Part shown: positions 15,544-22,646 of the stretch, in pieces | Layout of the letters: each line of letters opens with the position of its first letter | Numbering within the stretch: the stretch's first letter is position 1 | Assembly: GCA_902806205.1 (NCBI GenBank) | Contig: CADCVR010000012.1 | Span: 1 to 37,343 of the forward strand | From: an uncultured Solirubrobacteraceae bacterium | Lineage (GTDB): Bacteria > Actinomycetota > Thermoleophilia > Solirubrobacterales > Solirubrobacteraceae | Direction: 5' to 3' | DNA length: 37,343 nucleotides | Program-made: the position numbers and the translations under genes | Notes under the pieces: model-generated | The model's database searches: none | What the model was told of the DNA's origin: nothing | What the model saw: only the letters and a program-made list of their open reading frames with translations

Positions 15544-18500
15544 GTGCTCTGCCACCTCCGCCGTTCTGTCCTGCCGCTCGCGTCCTTCGCGATCCTCGCG
15601 GTCGCCGCACCGGCGGCGGCCGCCCCGGGTGAGCTACCGCTGGTGAAGGCGTTCGAGGGCAACCTCGCGCCGGCCGCCGGCTCCACCGCGAAGGCCTGCC
15701 ACGCGTCCTACCGCCCCGGCACCCCCGGCGTGAGCACCCGGAAGGTCCTCCTCCCGCCGGGACCGGGGCTCGTCGAGGTCTCGACGTCGGCGCGGGGCGG
15801 CGACATCGACCTCGCGATCTTCGACGGGTCAGGCCGGGCGATCGCCGCCGGCGCCTCCCCCGATGCGCAGGAGGTGGCCTCGGGCTGGACGGTGATGGGC
15901 GGGATCCTCCGTCTGCAGACCTGTCGCCGCGGCGGCGGCGGCTCGGGGCCGATCTCGGCCGTCGTCGAGCACGCGGCGCTTCCCGTCAACGCGCGCTCCG
16001 CGCGGCTCAACCCGCCTCAGATCGTCGACGTGGTCACCCGCTCGCTGGCCGACCGCAACCGCGTCGAGGCCCTCGGGCTCGATCTCACCGAGGGCGGTGG
16101 CCGGGACTCGGTGGGCGTCACGCTGCACAACGAGGCCGACCGGGCGAAGCTGCGACGCGCCGGCCTCAAGTGGAACGTCGTCGTCAAGGACCTCACCGGA
16201 GCCGATCTCCGCGCGCGCCGCAGCGAGGCGCGCCTCGCCGCGTCCACGCGCGCCTCCGCGCTGCCCAGCGGCCGCACCACCTACCGCACGCTGGCCGACT
16301 ACGAGTCCGAGCTCAAGGCGCTGGCGGCGCAGAACCCCGGCCTCGTGAAGCTCATCACACTGCCCAAGAAGACCTTCGGCGGCCGCGAGGTCATCGGCAT
16401 CGAGATCGCCGAGAACGTCAACGTCAACGACGGCAGGCCCGCGTTCCTCAACGTCGGCGTGCATCACGCGCGCGAGTGGCCGGCCGGGGAGAACCCGATG
16501 GAATGGGCCTACGAGCTCGTCAAGGGCTTCAAGGCCGGCAATCCGCGGGTTGTGCGGATCGTCAGGCAGAGCCGCAACGTCGTCGTCCCGATCGTCAACC
16601 CGGACGGCTTCAACGCCTCGCGGGCCGCGGGCGCGCTGGCCGGACAGGACGGCGGCCGCGACGAGTCCGTCGACGACACCGCCTACCTCATCGCGGGCGC
16701 CACGACCGGCGGGGAGTACCGGCGCAAGAACTGCCGTGCGCCGGACAACTCCGAGACCGCGCAGTGCCTGACCTCCGCCGGACTGGCCGAGTCGGGCGTC
16801 GATCCCAACCGCAACTACGGTGGGCTCTGGGGGGGTCCGGGCGCCGACGCGACGAACCTCTTCGCACAGACCTACCGCGGGCCGGGGCCGTTCTCCGAGC
16901 CCGAGACGCAGAACATCAAGGAGCTCGTCGGCTCCTCGCAGGTCATGACGCTGATCACCAACCACACGACGGCCGGGCTCATCCTGCGCGCGCCGGGTCT
17001 CGCCTCGCTCGGGGACCCCGTAGACGAGGAGCGCGGCTACAAGGCGCTCGGAGACGCGATGGCCAGGGAGAACGGCTACTTCAGCCAGAAGTCGTTCGAG
17101 CTCTACGACACCACGGGCACCACTGAGGACTGGACCTACAACACCGCGGGCGGCTTCGGCTTCACGTTCGAGGTCTACTGCGGCGCTCCGAACTACACCA
17201 CGGGCGACTGCGACGACCCTGCCTTCCACCCGCGCTTCGCGCGGGTCGTCGAGGAGTACGACGGGACCTCCCCGCAGGCCGACCACGTCAACGACCCTGG
17301 TCGCAGTGCCGAGAACCCGTTCGGCAACGTCGCCAAGTACGACGGCAAGGGCAACCGCGAGGCGTACTTCCTCGCGGCCGAGAGCACCCTCGACGAGCGG
17401 CGCCACGCCGTGCTGTCGGGCAGCGCGCCCTCAGGCACCACGCTGCGCCTGAAGAAGACGTTCAAGACCGAGACGTTCCCGCAGCCGCAGGAATCCGGGC
17501 CGGACAAGCCGATCCTCTTCGACGACAAGCTCGAGTCGACGATCGAGGTGGGTGACTCGGGCAAGTTCCGCTGGCACGTCAACCCGTCCACGCGGCCCGT
17601 CGTCGCCAAGTCCCGCGGCGAGATGACCACGGGCACCCCGAGCCCGCCCGTCACGCAGTCCGGAAGCCCGACGGGCTCCGAGAGCGATCCCGGCAACGAC
17701 GGGGCCCTCCCCTCGCCCGGCAACGGCGTGCCGGTCACCAGCGCGAACTACAACGATCACCCCTTCGCGATCCCGGCCACGGGCGTCAACCGATCGGCCA
17801 CCGTTCGCGTCACCTGGCCGACGCCCGTCTCCGACTGGGACATCACCCTCTACGAGGACGCCAACGGGGACGGCAAGTCGCAGGACAACGAGAAGCAGGT
17901 CGGCACCTCCGCGCAGGGGACCACGACCGAGGAGGTCGTCAACATCGCCAAGGAGGGGGTCGTGGCGGGCAAGAAGTACGTCCTGCGCGTCACCAACTTC
18001 GCCGCCGCCGAGCCCTACGACGTGACCATCACCTACGCCGGGCCGGAGCCGTTCACGCCCGGGGCCGTGGAGGCGTACACGCTCACATGTGAGCGCGGCG
18101 GCCGGGTGCTCGACACCCAGCAGGTCGTCATCGACCGAGGCGAGGCCAAGGCGCTCGCGCTCCGCGGCGCCTGCGCAGCGCCACGCAGCGCGGACGGGAC
18201 GACGCCGTCGGGAACGGGCACGCCCGACTCCTGCGCCGCCGCCCGCGGCTTCTCGCGGGTCGGTGTCGCGCCGAAGGGCCGCGGGGCTCGGTTCTCCTTC
18301 ACCCGCAAGATCGCCGGCAGGGCGACCGTCTCGGTGTTCCAGCAGTCCTCGGGCCGCGCGATAACGGGTGAGCGCCTCGTCGCGCGCTTCACCGGCCGGA
18401 CCGGGGCGTTCACCTGGAACGGGCGGGTGACCCGCCGTGCCCGCCGGATGACCGACGGCTTCTACGTCGTGCGCTACACGATCGGCAGCGGCACGGGCAC

Positions 18501-18867
18501 GGACGTGCGCCGGGTCGTGCTCGAGCGCCGCGGCGGGCGCTTCGTCAAGCGGGCGGACTTCGACCGCCGGGCGACCTGTGACGCGCTTGCGAGCTTCAAG
18601 CTCGAGCGCCCGGTCTTCGGTGGGCGCACGAATCGGGCGCTGAACGTCTCGTTCCGGCTGGCCGAGGCCGCGCGCGCCACGGTCACCGTGCTGCGCGGCA
18701 GCAAGGTCGTCAAGCGCTTCGGGCCGACCCAGCGCCGCGCGGGCGTCACCCACCGCCTGCGCCTCGGCGCCAAGGGTCTGCCCCGTGGCAACTACCGGGT
18801 GCGCATCAGCGTGCCACGGGCGGGCGGCAAGTCACTCACCGCGACCCTGACTGCCCGCCGCCTCTAG
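15544..18867 (+). CDS. Large secreted M14-family zinc carboxypeptidase
   Basis: This 1107-residue exported metallopeptidase starts with a signal peptide (RRSVLPLASFAILAVAAPAA). The M14 domain (about 245-570) has zinc ligands H308 and E311 (HHARE) and H474 (ITNHTTAG), substrate-binding PNRNYGG, and catalytic E543 (FTFEVYCG), so it should be active. A long N-terminal region precedes it. After it come a PPC-like beta domain (about 735-835, containing a DANGDGKSQDNE calcium-type loop) and two related C-terminal beta modules (about 900-1000 and 1020-1107, each with an ATVxV strand). GTG 15544 is preferred over GTG 15511 because it gives a normal signal peptide and AGAG lies upstream. A TACGAT -10 candidate is at 15399. 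The substrate, probably extracellular peptide, is not known. Confidence 0.88.
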   Translation: MLCHLRRSVLPLASFAILAVAAPAAAAPGELPLVKAFEGNLAPAAGSTAKACHASYRPGTPGVSTRKVLLPPGPGLVEVSTSARGGDIDLAIFDGSGRAIAAGASPDAQEVASGWTVMGGILRLQTCRRGGGGSGPISAVVEHAALPVNARSARLNPPQIVDVVTRSLADRNRVEALGLDLTEGGGRDSVGVTLHNEADRAKLRRAGLKWNVVVKDLTGADLRARRSEARLAASTRASALPSGRTTYRTLADYESELKALAAQNPGLVKLITLPKKTFGGREVIGIEIAENVNVNDGRPAFLNVGVHHAREWPAGENPMEWAYELVKGFKAGNPRVVRIVRQSRNVVVPIVNPDGFNASRAAGALAGQDGGRDESVDDTAYLIAGATTGGEYRRKNCRAPDNSETAQCLTSAGLAESGVDPNRNYGGLWGGPGADATNLFAQTYRGPGPFSEPETQNIKELVGSSQVMTLITNHTTAGLILRAPGLASLGDPVDEERGYKALGDAMARENGYFSQKSFELYDTTGTTEDWTYNTAGGFGFTFEVYCGAPNYTTGDCDDPAFHPRFARVVEEYDGTSPQADHVNDPGRSAENPFGNVAKYDGKGNREAYFLAAESTLDERRHAVLSGSAPSGTTLRLKKTFKTETFPQPQESGPDKPILFDDKLESTIEVGDSGKFRWHVNPSTRPVVAKSRGEMTTGTPSPPVTQSGSPTGSESDPGNDGALPSPGNGVPVTSANYNDHPFAIPATGVNRSATVRVTWPTPVSDWDITLYEDANGDGKSQDNEKQVGTSAQGTTTEEVVNIAKEGVVAGKKYVLRVTNFAAAEPYDVTITYAGPEPFTPGAVEAYTLTCERGGRVLDTQQVVIDRGEAKALALRGACAAPRSADGTTPSGTGTPDSCAAARGFSRVGVAPKGRGARFSFTRKIAGRATVSVFQQSSGRAITGERLVARFTGRTGAFTWNGRVTRRARRMTDGFYVVRYTIGSGTGTDVRRVVLERRGGRFVKRADFDRRATCDALASFKLERPVFGGRTNRALNVSFRLAEAARATVTVLRGSKVVKRFGPTQRRAGVTHRLRLGAKGLPRGNYRVRISVPRAGGKSLTATLTARRL

Positions 18868-18880
18868 AGCGAGGCGGCGG
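18855..18880. terminator. Hairpin at the M14 peptidase stop, between convergent genes
   Basis: A perfect 10-bp stem (CCGCCGCCTC with GAGGCGGCGG) has a 6-nt loop that contains the TAG stop codon of the peptidase. It lies between convergent genes, so it could act in both directions. There is no T-run on either side, as for the sodA hairpin. Confidence 0.5.
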
Positions 18881-18899
18881 ATCCAGCGGCGTGGCGTGG

Positions 18900-19982
18900 T
18901 CACCTCACGCCGAAACCGTCACCCTGCAGCCGTCCGATGTCGTTGGAGAGTCCGATCGCGAAGAGCGCCAGGACCAGCATGAAGCCCACCACCGACGCGC
19001 GCTCCATGATCCGGAACGAGATCGCGCGCCCGCGCAGCTTCTCGGCCACCGCCCAGAAGATGTGGCCCCCGTCGAGCGGTAGGAACGGGAACAGGTTGAT
19101 GATCGCGAGCGAGAGCGAGATCAGGGCGAAGATGAACATCACCGTCTCGAAGGTCGAGGTCTCGATGACCTGGCGCGACGTCTCGTAGCCGCCGACGATG
19201 CCCGAGATCTCCTTGCGCGCCTCGGCGTCGTAGAACAGCGCGGTGATGCGGTCGACGGTGATCGTCGTGACGCGCCACATGCCGTCGACCGCGGAGCCCG
19301 ATGCCTCGATGAGCCCCTGCGGCTCGTAGACCGGGCTGAACGCGAAGCCGACGAGCGCGCGCTTGGTCTCCGGGTCGTACTTCGGCGTCACGCGCAGCGT
19401 CTGCTCGCGGCCCCCGCGCTCGACGGTCACCGCCGCGGGCTTCGCGGCCGCGCACCCCGCGGTCTGTCTCCCCGGGCACTTGTGGGTCCCGATCTGCGCG
19501 CGCAGGCGCTCGGCGTCGCCGCGCACCCCGTCCACGGCGACGATGCGGTCGCCCGGCTGGAGCACACCGGCCGCGGGCGAGCCGGAGGTCACCGCATCCA
19601 CGGTCGTGTCGACCCCGACGGTCGGGCCCTGCGCGACGAAGAACACGAGCAGGAGGAGGAACGCGACGAACACGTTCACCAGTGGCCCGGCCGCGATGAC
19701 CACCACGCGCTTCCACACCGGTTGGCGGTAGTAGGCGCGATGAGCGACCTCGGCGGGGATCTCCTCCGCCGGGTTCATGCCCGTGATCTTCACGTAGCCC
19801 CCGAGCGGCAGCGCCCCGATCGCGTACTCGGTCTCCCCTCTGCGGAGCTTGGCCACGAGCGGCGGGAAGAAGAGCGCGAAGCGCTCCACGCGCATGCCGA
19901 CCGCCTTGGCGGCGGCGAAGTGCCCGAGCTCGTGCAGGATGATCAGCACGGCGAAGCCGAGGAAGGCGTAGAAGAAGCTCAT
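18900..19982 (-). CDS. M50 site-2 protease (RseP/Rip type)
   Basis: This 360-residue intramembrane zinc metalloprotease cleaves membrane-bound regulators such as anti-sigma factors after a first cut. The HELGH motif is at 17-21 in the first membrane span, a PDZ domain lies at about 125-225 (AAGVLQPGDRIVAVDGVRGD), and the third zinc ligand D304 is in FLPLDGGH. Three to four membrane spans are visible. ATG 19982 has no ribosome-binding site; TACACT lies 11 nt upstream. In actinobacteria this gene normally sits between dxr and ispG. Here a VapBC-like pair separates it from dxr, and two plus-strand genes separate it from ispG. The HTH-TM protein at 4695 is one conceivable substrate, purely by inference. 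Confidence 0.93.
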   Translation of the reverse strand: MSFFYAFLGFAVLIILHELGHFAAAKAVGMRVERFALFFPPLVAKLRRGETEYAIGALPLGGYVKITGMNPAEEIPAEVAHRAYYRQPVWKRVVVIAAGPLVNVFVAFLLLLVFFVAQGPTVGVDTTVDAVTSGSPAAGVLQPGDRIVAVDGVRGDAERLRAQIGTHKCPGRQTAGCAAAKPAAVTVERGGREQTLRVTPKYDPETKRALVGFAFSPVYEPQGLIEASGSAVDGMWRVTTITVDRITALFYDAEARKEISGIVGGYETSRQVIETSTFETVMFIFALISLSLAIINLFPFLPLDGGHIFWAVAEKLRGRAISFRIMERASVVGFMLVLALFAIGLSNDIGRLQGDGFGVR

Positions 19983-20021
19983 CGTCGCCCGTGAGTGTAG
20001 GAAGGGCCGGATAACGTCCGG

Positions 20022-20051
20022 CTGAATTACCCCCACCCGAGATGGTACTTT
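20022..20051 (+). promoter_or_regulatory. Candidate promoter of the vapBC-like operon
   Basis: CTGAAT (20022-20027) and TACTTT (20046-20051) are 18 nt apart. The antitoxin reading frame starts 6 nt after the -10 with ATC, so the transcript would begin at or very near that codon. Confidence 0.4.
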
Positions 20052-20057
20052 TCGGGC

Positions 20058-20291
20058 ATCAAAGCAACCATCGACAAGGCAGGACGCTTGGTGATCCCGA
20101 AGGAGTTGCGTGACAGCCTCGGGCTGCGCCCCGGCGTGGTCGAGGTGCGAGCCGAGGGAACCGGTATCCGCGTCGACGTACCGGCGGACGAGACGCTCGA
20201 CGAGCGTGACGGACGGCTCGTGATTGCCGCGGCGGGAGCGACCCTCGACGACGAGACGGTCCGTGGCCTGCGCGATGCCGGCCAGAAGTGA
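20058..20291 (+). CDS. vapB: AbrB/MazE-fold antitoxin, VapB-like, without a standard start codon
   Basis: The frame encodes a swapped-hairpin AbrB domain: IKATIDKAGRLVIPKELRDS at the N-terminus, then LGLRPGVVEVRAEG. The C-terminal part (ETLDERDGRLVIAAAG and on) should bind the toxin. From ATC 20058 it is 77 residues. No ATG, GTG or TTG exists before TTG 20088/GTG 20091, and starting there would remove the first beta strand and the conserved IDKAGR. A -10 element (TACTTT) 6 nt before the ATC would allow a leaderless ATC start. Alternatives are a mutated ATG, or translation of a shortened antitoxin from TTG 20088. It overlaps the toxin gene by 17 bp, as is usual for such pairs. Confidence 0.7.
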   Translation: MKATIDKAGRLVIPKELRDSLGLRPGVVEVRAEGTGIRVDVPADETLDERDGRLVIAAAGATLDDETVRGLRDAGQK

Positions 20292-20706
20292 GGACGGCCC
20301 CGAGCTGCTCGTGGATACGAGCGTGGCCGTCGCGCTCGTCGTCGCCGACCACGAGCATCACGGTCCGACGCTCCGAGCGCTCGGCGCCAAACGGCTCGGG
20401 CTCTGCGGGCACGCCGCGTTCGAGACCTACTCGGTGCTGACGCGCCTTCCGCCGCCGGCCCGCCGAACCCCGGCGGCAGTCGCCCGCCTTCTGGCCCAGA
20501 ACTTCCCGCACAACCGCTTCCTCGGCTCACGCGCGGCGGCCGCCCTGCTGGCCGGGCTCGAACCGCGCGGGATCGCGGGAGGCTCGGTGTACGACGCGCT
20601 CGTCGGGGCCGCGGCGGCCGAGCACGGGTTCGTCCTTGCGACCCGCGACCAGCGCGCTCTCGACACCTATCGGGCCCTCGACGTCCGCGTCGAGCTGCTC
20701 GCTTGA
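20275..20706 (+). CDS. vapC: PIN-domain toxin, VapC-like
   Basis: This 143-residue PIN-domain ribonuclease keeps all four expected acidic residues: D14 (LLVDTSVAVA), E50 (AAFETYSVL), D107 (SVYDALVG) and D125 (ATRDQRAL). VapC toxins cut tRNA or rRNA and are held inactive by the antitoxin, which also represses the operon. ATG 20275 lies inside the end of the antitoxin frame (17-bp overlap), giving coupled translation. The pair sits between dxr and the M50 protease gene on the opposite strand. The RNA target cannot be inferred. Confidence 0.88.
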   Translation: MPARSEDGPELLVDTSVAVALVVADHEHHGPTLRALGAKRLGLCGHAAFETYSVLTRLPPPARRTPAAVARLLAQNFPHNRFLGSRAAAALLAGLEPRGIAGGSVYDALVGAAAAEHGFVLATRDQRALDTYRALDVRVELLA

Positions 20707-20826
20707 ACGGGGCCGGAGCTGAGCCCACCGCCTGCCAGCGGCGAGAACGTCCATGACTCTGAGTGCGCCGATGAGGCCCCTCGGGGTGTCTCGATCGACG
20801 CCGGTCGGGCTCCCAGACCTAGACGG

Positions 20827-21984
20827 CTACGACGCCTGCGAGGCGACGAGATCGCCGGCGACCTCCCGCGCCTCGCGGTCGGCCGCGTAGAGCGTCTCGA
20901 AGGCGCGGATCGGCTCTCCGGGCAGCTCGTCGAGCGTGCTCGCGATGACCTCGGCGATCTCCAGGAAGGCGATGCGTCCGGTGAGGAACGCGTGCACGGC
21001 AACCTCGTTGGCCGCGTTGAGCACACATGGGGCGGTGCCTCCGGCGATGCCCGCCTCGCGCGCGAGCTGCAGACAGGGAAAGGCCTCGCTGTCGACCGCC
21101 TCGAAGGTCAGCGCGCCGTGGGCGGCGAGGTCGAGCGGCGCGATCGGGACCCGGACGCGGTCGGGGTGGTGCAGCGCGTAGGCGATCGGCGCGCGCATGT
21201 CCGGGTTGCCGAGGTGCGCCAGCGCTGCGCCGTCGACGAGCGTGATCATCGAGTGGACGACCGACTGCGGATGAACCACGACGTCGATGCGATCGTAGGG
21301 CACGCCGAAGAGGTGATGGGCCTCGATGACTTCGAGCCCCTTGTTCATCAGGGTCGCGGAGTCGATCGAGATCTTCCCCCCCATCGACCACGTCGGGTGG
21401 GCGAGCGCCTCGTCGACGGTGACGTGGGTCAGGTCGGCGCGCGTGCGCCCGCGGAACGGCCCGCCGCTCGCGGTGAGCACGAGCTTCTCGGCGGCCCCCG
21501 GGGGCTCGGCGGCCAGGAGCTGGAACAGCGCGGAGTGCTCGGAGTCGACGGGAAGGATCTGCGCTCCCGTCGCCTCCGCGAGCGCCGTGACGAGCTCGCC
21601 GCCGACCACCAACGACTCCTTGTTCGCGAGCGCGAGGTCGATCCCCTCTCCGAGCGTGGCGACCGTCGGGCCGAGACCCGCCGAGCCCACGAGCGCGTTG
21701 AGCACGAGGTCTGCGCCCGCTTCGAGCACCAGGCGCATGAGGCCCTCGGCGCCGCCGAGCACCTCGCCGTCGGGCCAGGCGTCGGCAGCCTGCGCGGCGG
21801 CGTCCGCGTCGGCGAGGGCGATGCGCGTGACCCCGGTGTCGCGGGCCTGGGCGACCAGCGGCTCCCATGAGCGCTCGGCGCTCAGGCCGACGAGCTCGAG
21901 CTCACCTTCCGCGCGGGAGACGACGTCGAGCGCCTGGGTTCCGATGGAGCCGGTGGAACCCAGGACGAGCAGGCGGCGGGGCAT
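20827..21984 (-). CDS. dxr: 1-deoxy-D-xylulose-5-phosphate reductoisomerase
   Basis: This 385-residue enzyme makes MEP from DXP with NADPH, the first committed step of the MEP isoprenoid pathway. The dinucleotide motif GSTGSIG is at 9-15. Catalytic and metal-binding segments are VDSEHSALFQ, TASGGPFRGR, HPTWSMGGKISIDSATLMNK and NAANEVAV. The length is normal. ATG 21984 is chosen because homology begins at MPRRLLVLGS; an upstream ATG at 22008 adds only 8 residues. No ribosome-binding site or clear -10 precedes it. Within the ancestral backbone it lies downstream of uppS-cdsA, with sodC and the RTX gene inserted. Confidence 0.96.
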   Translation of the reverse strand: MPRRLLVLGSTGSIGTQALDVVSRAEGELELVGLSAERSWEPLVAQARDTGVTRIALADADAAAQAADAWPDGEVLGGAEGLMRLVLEAGADLVLNALVGSAGLGPTVATLGEGIDLALANKESLVVGGELVTALAEATGAQILPVDSEHSALFQLLAAEPPGAAEKLVLTASGGPFRGRTRADLTHVTVDEALAHPTWSMGGKISIDSATLMNKGLEVIEAHHLFGVPYDRIDVVVHPQSVVHSMITLVDGAALAHLGNPDMRAPIAYALHHPDRVRVPIAPLDLAAHGALTFEAVDSEAFPCLQLAREAGIAGGTAPCVLNAANEVAVHAFLTGRIAFLEIAEVIASTLDELPGEPIRAFETLYAADREAREVAGDLVASQAS

Positions 21985-22032
21985 CGGCGGGGGATGATCG
22001 CAGCCCACGCGCCGGCGCTTCGGGCTACCGCG

Positions 22033-22602
22033 TCAGCCCGCGGTGATCGCCCCGCAGGCGAACCGCTTGCCCGCGTCGCCGGTGTCGCGGGTCGTCTGGT
22101 CGGGATCGGGGTCATAGCGGGCGGTCGGGATGTTGCCCAGGTTGTCGGACTGCTCGTGGATCATCACCGCGCTGCCGTCGGGGTCCTTGAGCGCATCGAA
22201 GCCGAAGCGGTCGGTCTGGAAGCGCGCGGTCGTCGTGCCGTCCCGCTTGACGAAGAGCGGCGGGAAGTCGCCCTTGTGGCTGCCGTGGTCCTCTCCCGGG
22301 TTCTTCATGTGGCCCGTAGCGGTCATGAAGTCGGGGGCGTCGCAGCGCCCGACCGCGTGGACGTGAAAGCCGTGGTACCCCGGAGTCAGGCCGCGCCCGG
22401 AGACGACCACCACCATCGCGCTGCGCGGGCTCTTGCGGAACTCGACGTTGGCGACCTCCGCGCCGGCGGCGTTCTGCAGGGTCGCGGTGACGACCTCGAC
22501 GTCGGACGGCGACTTCTGCGCGGTCACGACAGCGGCGGTGGCGCCGCCCAGGGCGAGGGTCGCCACGGTGGCGGCAGTGAGACCAGAGCGGAGCTGGGGC
22601 AT
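22033..22602 (-). CDS. sodC: Cu/Zn superoxide dismutase, exported
   Basis: This 189-residue SOD has an N-terminal signal or anchor segment (AATVATLALGGATAAVVTA). Copper and zinc ligands are seen in GYHGFHVHAVG (H80, H82), GHMKNPGEDHGSHKGDFP (H98, H106 and/or H109, D112) and VMIHEQSDN (H149). The disulfide pair C87/C183 is present. It would remove superoxide outside the membrane, complementing cytoplasmic SodA. ATG 22602 has TAGCAT 6 nt upstream and no Shine-Dalgarno sequence, so it is probably leaderless. The RTX gene ends 44 bp upstream on the same strand, but the promoter suggests independent transcription. Confidence 0.92.
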   Translation of the reverse strand: MPQLRSGLTAATVATLALGGATAAVVTAQKSPSDVEVVTATLQNAAGAEVANVEFRKSPRSAMVVVVSGRGLTPGYHGFHVHAVGRCDAPDFMTATGHMKNPGEDHGSHKGDFPPLFVKRDGTTTARFQTDRFGFDALKDPDGSAVMIHEQSDNLGNIPTARYDPDPDQTTRDTGDAGKRFACGAITAG

Positions 22603-22608
22603 GCGGCG

Positions 22609-22614
22609 ATGCTA
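22609..22614 (-). promoter_or_regulatory. Candidate leaderless promoter of sodC
   Basis: TAGCAT on the minus strand ends 6 nt before the sodC ATG. The local sequence GGTAGCATCGC is identical to that at the rsiG-like promoter. No clear -35 is seen. Confidence 0.45.
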
Positions 22615-22646
22615 CCGGCTGGGTCACAGCATCGCCGCACGGGTGC

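Noticed and set aside
15829-17406. A 525-residue minus-strand frame inside the M14 peptidase gene
   Set aside because: It has no recognisable domain or ribosome-binding site and lies antisense to a gene with all catalytic residues intact.
20707-20826. A possible terminator in the vapC/dxr convergent gap
   Set aside because: The only complementary segment (CCCC TC GGGG) has a 2-nt loop and cannot form a stable hairpin as written.
21985-22032. A GC-rich inverted-repeat region between sodC and dxr as a terminator
   Set aside because: The arms AGCCC/GGGCT are short, and the inner part is a self-complementary palindrome without a proper loop. The evidence is too weak to list.
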